Under the pieces are notes generated by a model. It made no database searches and was not told the DNA's origin. It saw only the letters and a list, made by a program, of their open reading frames with translations. The position numbers and the translations under genes were made by a program. Of a stretch of DNA of 64,000 nt, positions 59,001-64,000 are shown one piece after another; the stretch's first letter is position 1, and each line of letters opens with the position of its first letter. This DNA comes from Polytrichum commune (Eukaryota > Streptophyta > Polytrichopsida > Polytrichales > Polytrichaceae): NCBI GenBank assembly GCA_950295325.1, contig OX485809.1, positions 25,744,144 through 25,808,143 on the forward strand, read 5' to 3'.

Positions 59001-62000
59001 TTCGGCTTGTCCGGGTTAAGGATAGGCAGGAGGAATTCCAACACCCTCCTCTCTCTCAGGTTCCGGCAGTTCCCGGGGTGGAAGCCGTCCTTTGGATCCG
59101 CGTCCCCTCTAAATTTTCCGGCGAACAAGCCGTCGCGGCGGCCGGCCCATCCTTCTATAATCCCCCGAGGAAACCCGTAGACCCTGTTCCAAATGTCCGG
59201 AGTCCAGTGTTCCGGATCTCTCCTCTTTGTCCCTAGCCACTGATTTCCTCTCTCAAACTTAAACTCTCGGAGGGTATCTTCGGCTCGGAGGTTCCAGGGT
59301 TTGGCTAGCAACCCCGCGCAACCCATAACCTGGAGATCCTCCGCGAGCTCCTGTAGCTCCCTATCCTCCCTCGGAATTGCAGGGATGAGGGCTTTGAGCG
59401 GAACCGGGATAGGTTCCCTCTGATCCTCTTCCCGTGCTTCCGGCATTTTCCTCTTCTCTCAGTTTCCGGCTCGACCACGGAAACTCCCTCTCTTCCGGAT
59501 CCCTTCCCTTCCGTCTAATTGCCACAGAGTCCCGGCAAGCCCACTGCCGGTGACTGAAAAGTGCAGAGTCCCAGCAATCCCACTGCTGGCGGCTCGAAAG
59601 AATTAACACCTCACCACTCGTTCTCTCAACAGGTTGCCTTTTTCAGAAAAAAGTGGGAGGGAGGAGGAAGGGACCCTTAAATATCCTTCCTCCCTCTTCC
59701 TTCCCCTGTTACCGTTTGGTTTAATGGAAAACGGTTACCAACCGTTTTCCGGCGGGTCTAACCAACGGTTTTACTAACATTTTTACCAACGGCTTTCTTT
59801 TCCCCCAACCGTCATAAGGCCCGTTATAACCGCCACTTCCGGGCCGTTGGGTAATCTTGGCGCGTCCGTTACTTGGTCCGGACCAATGGTTTGGACCATG
59901 ATTACATGGTCCGTCCATCCTATTTGATGGACCGGTCATAGTACTTATTTAGAGTCGTTTTATCGCACAAGGCGGGGTTTGAATACTCTATTTCCTAGTA
60001 CAATTAATTTTAACCTAAAAGACCCTATTACTTTCAGATAAGCATGAAAAAATACGGAAATGGAACCCGTATTTCCGTATTTCCGTATTTCCGTCTTTCC
60101 GTCGAATTTGGATTCCCACAGAGTGCAATAAGTTGGCGTTTATATTTGAGCGACATTCTCTGAATAGGACTGTGATGAGAGTATCCTGTTCTCATTGGGG
60201 AATGTGATACGCAATGCCACAACGCCGGAACTTCCTGGACCGACACTGTAATCTTCTCACTCATAATGTAATTAAAGTGGACACGAGGTCGGTCATTGAA
60301 CCTAGTGTTCAGCATGCTAGTTTCAGCTGCGACATTAAAATTTTGATTTAAGGAAATGCTAACCATACAGGACTTGCCCGTGCGCCATGTTCTGGATGTC
60401 ATGCATTGTGAGAAGAACATATCGGAGAACATTTTGAAAACAGCCTTTGGCGAGAAGGACAGTCCGTCTGTCAGAGCGGACATGCAAGCTCGAGGCATCC
60501 GAGCACATCTCCACTTGCAACCTACCGGCCCCAACCGAGATCGATTTTACATGCCAGATGCCCCGTATGTGTTGTCTAGTACAGATCAGGCCAAGGTTTT
60601 GCGTGTGCTAAAGAATCTAAGGACTCCAACAAACTACGTTGCGTCCTTGCACACCAAAATTAGCAAAGGTAAACTGAGTGGTCTAAAATCACATGACTAC
60701 CACATTTTGATGCAACAGATTTTGCCGCTTTGTTTTAGGAAAGTGGCCAACAAGGCTATGGCAGGGGCTGTAATCCGTTTGAGCAAGATTTTCCGAAAGC
60801 TTTGCGCCAAGACAATTAACATGGCCGAGAGACAACAAATGCTTGCAGACTGTGTCGAGACTATGTGCATGCTTGAAAAAGAAATGCCCCCCACATTTTT
60901 TGACATCATGTCGCACCTGCCATACCATCTGGTAGAAGAGCTATTTTTGTGTGGACCAGTCCACACAAGATGGATGTACCCTTATGAGAGATATTTTAAG
61001 TCAGTGAAAGGGTTTGTTAGAACCCTTGCGAAACCAGAAGGAAGCATTGCCCAGGGGTACCAAGTAGAACAAGCCCTAGGTTTCATCACAGAGTACATGT
61101 CGGAGTACAATGTCACTACGCGCAGGGTTTGGGACGACAAGGAGGAGCCATCGATGGTGGACGAGATTTTGGAGGGCAAAGGTAAACCTAAACTTCTGTC
61201 AGAGGATTTGAGAAGTGCAATGCATGAATTTGTGTTGGACAACTCAGCGCATGTCGAGCCATACCATCTGTAAGTATTGCACTCCCAGTTCATGCTTTCT
61301 CAATTTCAGCAATTCTCAGTATTCATGGAAAAACATCAAATATTAGGGGTTTGTATGTGTGAAATACTTCTGACCAAAACAGGGATCCAAATCAGCTAAT
61401 GGAGATGGAGTATGATATAAGTTATGAAGTGCAGATTTGGCACAGAGGTATTCGGTTTTTGTGTAAGTTAAGCATGTGATGTCAAAGGTACCTGCAATGC
61501 CACGCCTATGTATCAAACAGGTGTAGAGGCCTTTTGGTGATATTTTCAGTATAAATATTTCAATGAGTAATTATGATGCATGTATATCTGCCTATTCTAC
61601 AACAGAGGCCGTCAATTATAAAAAATTCGAATGTCCAGGAAACTACTGGCCTGTTTGTGGTTCGCTCTGAAATTACCCATTTATTAATCTCAAATCTGGA
61701 CTTTTGAACCGTGGTTGTGGGGAACAGGAGGTATGAAGAAATGTGGCTAGAGAGGACAAATGCTCGGGCAGAATTCCGTGCCAGACATCCTCGGAGAAAT
61801 GGCAGGAGAATGATCCCGTATCCAACGGAATTGGAAGCGTTGCCCCCATTTGCACAATGGTTTCGCACGGAGATTGAAACCACGAAACAAGCTGCTATAT
61901 CAATACCCGAGGACGTTGAAGACTCCTCAAACCTGCCATCATTGCAGGCGCAGAGGTTCAAAAGTATGTTCGCATACGGGTACCATTACAGGGTGAAAAG

Positions 62001-62610
62001 TGCAGAGGAGAGCATTACAAAAACCTGTGACTCTGGGGTTGCAGCCTTTTTTCGTCGGCCATGTAGATCGGGGAGGCGGGATGCGAACGTCGTTGAAGCC
62101 AACTTGGAGTACATTGGCCAAATCCTGGAGATTGTGGAGCTTAATTATGGACGGCACTGCACGGTGTTGTTGGTGTGCGACTGGGTGAAGGCGAATTACA
62201 GGGGAAGGAATGCCACAGTACGAAAGGATGAATGGGGTTTTACTCTCGCAAACTTTAACACAATGGTGCCATTCGGTTACGAGTCATTTGCCTTTCCAAT
62301 TCATTGCGACCAAGTATTTTTCTCTGATGTAGAAGACGAGCCAGGATGGAGAGTCGTGTTGCGAACGGAGGTTCGGGGACGTAGAATTGACAACAACATC
62401 GAGGAAGAAGACGTGAATCCCATGTTTGACATGGGTGCAGATGTTGATTTTGAAGGACTACATGCACCAGATGTAATACCAGAGACCCATCCAGATCCTC
62501 TCCCAACAGGCAGAAACATCCGACTGAATGACATTCTAAATGAAGTTCTGGGAGAACAGGCTTTGGTGTTTGACAGAGATGTCGGGGAATCTTCTGAAGA
62601 GGGTGAATGA
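53013..62610 (+). CDS. tnp2: Open tnp2 transposase gene (Transposase_21), second CACTA element
   Basis: Four exons join in phase: 53013-53192, 53308-54768, 60371-61269 and 61728-62610, total 3423 nt, 1140 codons, no internal stop. Residues 1-60 carry the CACTA-associated Cys/His domain (CACNRCRG...ARHHSAHG). Next comes an acidic linker and the Transposase_21 core with the acidic motifs LGLVGDGIIPY, WTVNDFPAYG and VLDVMHCEKN. A Cys pair (HCCPDGHILYEG...CPTCHEQRY) lies before them. Exon 3 ends with the DUF4218-like part (MCMLEKEMPPTFFDIMSH) and exon 4 has the DUF4216-like part (FFSDVEDEPGWRVVL). The intron 54769-60370 is 5.6 kb as it carries a 4.1-kb insertion. If that intron is still spliced, the gene may make full-length transposase. 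The alternative acceptor for exon 2 at 53262 is less likely. Confidence 0.9.
55988..60120 (-). mobile_element. 4.1-kb TG..CA element (copy B) with GAGTG target duplication
   Basis: The element has ends TGTGGGAA..TTCCCACA and is flanked by GAGTG on both sides (55983-55987 and 60121-60125). Read leftward it matches copy A (28946-30844) at both ends, with the same CTACTTAAGGCTGAATAAGG box and a similar 1.2-kb TCCGGA-rich tail. It also has a middle part with a long ORF (59446-57374). I see no second copy of its terminal sequence inside, so it does not look like a two-LTR retrotransposon. It could be a very long solo LTR with an ORF, or a DNA element with short inverted ends and 5-bp duplications. 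Confidence 0.85.
57374..59446 (-). pseudogene. Gag-like ORF of copy B, one in-frame amber codon
   Basis: The leftward frame starts MPEAREEDQREPIPVPLKAL at 59446, is open for 346 codons, meets TAG at 58408-58406, and continues in the same frame for 14 codons to a Met at 58363 and then to 57374. The N-terminal half (DIWNRVYGFPRGIIEGWAGR, PVNWGLIIQEIVGRALPHIG) looks globular and helical. A Pro/Ser-rich linker follows. The amber codon sits in a coil-forming segment (ADRKELE..AKTENAHLTAQ). The C-terminal half is Arg/Ser/Pro-rich, like a nucleic-acid-binding tail. I see no zinc knuckle, protease or polymerase. The arrangement resembles retrotransposon gag or ORF1 proteins, but I cannot assign a family. 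As the frame is otherwise clean, the stop is recent or read through. Confidence 0.6.
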
Positions 62611-63570
62611 ATAAATTTTTTTTGTATTTGTAGAGAGTGCATGCTTTATGTGACAGGGAGGCATTTACAGAGTACAAGGACTTGAAATTAGGATTGCAGT
62701 TGGTGGATGTGATCACCGCGGTGCTAGTTGGCATTATGTCTACATGGTTGTTCATAGAGGGGACTATTATATTTATTCAGAGAATATGTGTTCGTGCAGA
62801 TGAGGGTCTGCACGAAGATTGCAATGTGAATGTAAAAAATTTATGCTGTAACCAAGCATGTTTTGGAATTTTTCAAATGCAGTCAGAGGTTACCTTCCTG
62901 TGTGACACTCCCGATGCAGCACTTTACTAGCCTTTTTCTTTAGCATAGTCTCACTATGAAGTATCCCTTTTTTATATGTCCATGCATGTCTCAAGTGCAT
63001 TTGCAGGCAATGTGTATATAATTTGGCTTGAAACACTTAAAACAGCGAACTGGAGCATCAGATACTGCACAGCTTGTGACTGCGCATTTTATATAGAAAC
63101 CATAGTGAGTTCTAATTTTCCAGAGGATATGAATTTTCATGCGTTCACCTACTGGTGAGCGATAGGTCATGGAAATAAAATTTAAGACAGAATATGCTTA
63201 AGTATCTGATTGGTACCTAAGCCCTTCACAATTGCCACCATATACGTGCGTCAGGCAACGTTTAAATTGCTGAAAGGTTAAACCGACTGCCATAAATGTA
63301 AAACATTGAATTGCACACAGAGCCCTAAACCAGCAAATAAAAGTGTCCATAATTGCCCACGCAGAGCACTGACACGTGGCCATTTGCCATGTCAGCATGC
63401 TCTGTCACCAAAGTCATGCAATCAGGTACCTCATGACACTAGCATCAAAGTCAACACAAATTAGGTAGCTACTCTGCACCGTATAACAAGGAAATGTGGA
63501 AGAAGCCAACTTGTGACCGCAACTGCCCGAAACAACAGAAAACTGTTGAATTTTTGTTGATCTGGTCGCA
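62611..63570. other. Right arm of the second CACTA element
   Basis: About 1 kb between the tnp2 stop and the transposon end. Only short frames without motifs are present. The last 180 bp are probably subterminal. Confidence 0.55.
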
Positions 63571-63584
63571 ATTTTCTAGTAGTG
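63571..63584 (-). repeat. Right CACTA terminus of the outer transposon
   Basis: ATTTTCTAGTAGTG, the inverse of CACTACTAGAAAAT, is the consensus form of a plant CACTA end. It lies about 1 kb after the rightward tnp2 gene, as in the 27-kb element. The next bases are TAA. No matching left terminus appears upstream, so that end is outside the window or lost. Confidence 0.7.
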
Positions 63585-64000
63585 TAATAAACATACTTTT
63601 CCCTTTGTAGTTGGGATCTCCAAGCAAGCATTCAAAATAATCGTCAGCGTTTGTGAAATGTTCTCACCATACCCTATATAATTGAGAGTGCCTCAAGATT
63701 GTAACATCATGAAACTAACTTAGGAATGCAAGGTCAATGCGGAGGAGGAAACCTTCATGACTCACAATTGCAATGTTGTTCATAGAATAAGATCGATGCA
63801 CCCTTGAAAATGTGGGTTGAATGAACTAGGTTGTAGTCTCTCACCCTTGTTAGGCTACACCATCTCTTTTTGAAGACCCTAATTAAAACAACTTGCAAGG
63901 AAAAACACATCGTCACAAATGTATGACCTAGACCAATTCCAATGGAAGGAGTCATACAAATTGACATTGTCATGTTCCATGTAGAGTATGAAATGTAGAA
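63585..64000. other. Flanking DNA, nothing recognised
   Basis: Ordinary sequence after the transposon terminus, without a supported open frame or repeat. Confidence 0.4.

Overview
The window looks like nuclear DNA of a green plant or streptophyte alga, probably one with a large, repeat-rich genome. The grounds are spliceosomal introns with GT..AG borders, a short Arabidopsis-type telomere repeat (TTTAGGG), two En/Spm (CACTA) transposons with plant-type tnp2 genes, and TG..CA elements flanked by 5-bp target duplications. There are no bacterial operons, ribosome-binding sites, tRNA or rRNA genes. I cannot name the species.

Layout. 1-3.2 kb: a decayed leftward gene that resembles the tnpA-type second gene of CACTA elements. 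3.4-20.3 kb: the most unusual part. Two genes are transcribed away from each other. The leftward gene (4352-7416) is a DUF7869-type protein with transposase-like acidic motifs. The rightward gene (12964-18890, possibly to 19806) joins a ParB-like N-terminal domain to a C-terminal FCP1/NIF-type HAD phosphatase domain. Upstream of the first gene, in every modelled intron of the second, and even inside one of its exons lies one palindrome: arm GTTTGGGTCG, two free bases, arm CGACCCAAAC. About 35 near-perfect copies occur in arrays with periods of 78, 158, 57 and 36 bp whose spacers are unrelated. Decayed copies of the same 22-bp length continue past the second gene to 20.23 kb.

20.4-22.6 kb: leftward coding fragments of unknown type. 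22604-49583: a complete 27-kb CACTA element with 72-bp terminal inverted repeats (one mismatch). It carries a leftward tnpA-like gene broken by a 1.9-kb TG..CA insertion, and a rightward tnp2 gene broken by a roughly 2.7-kb insertion and one stop codon. 49.6-52.8 kb: an LTR-like or foldback element with minisatellites. 53013-62610: a second, open tnp2 gene (1140 codons in four exons) whose 5.6-kb intron holds a 4.1-kb TG..CA element with a gag-like ORF broken by one amber codon. A CACTA terminus at 63584 closes this second transposon; its left end is not visible.

The right two thirds are therefore nested transposons. The main candidate for something undescribed is the palindrome family and its tie to the DUF7869 / ParB-HAD gene pair.
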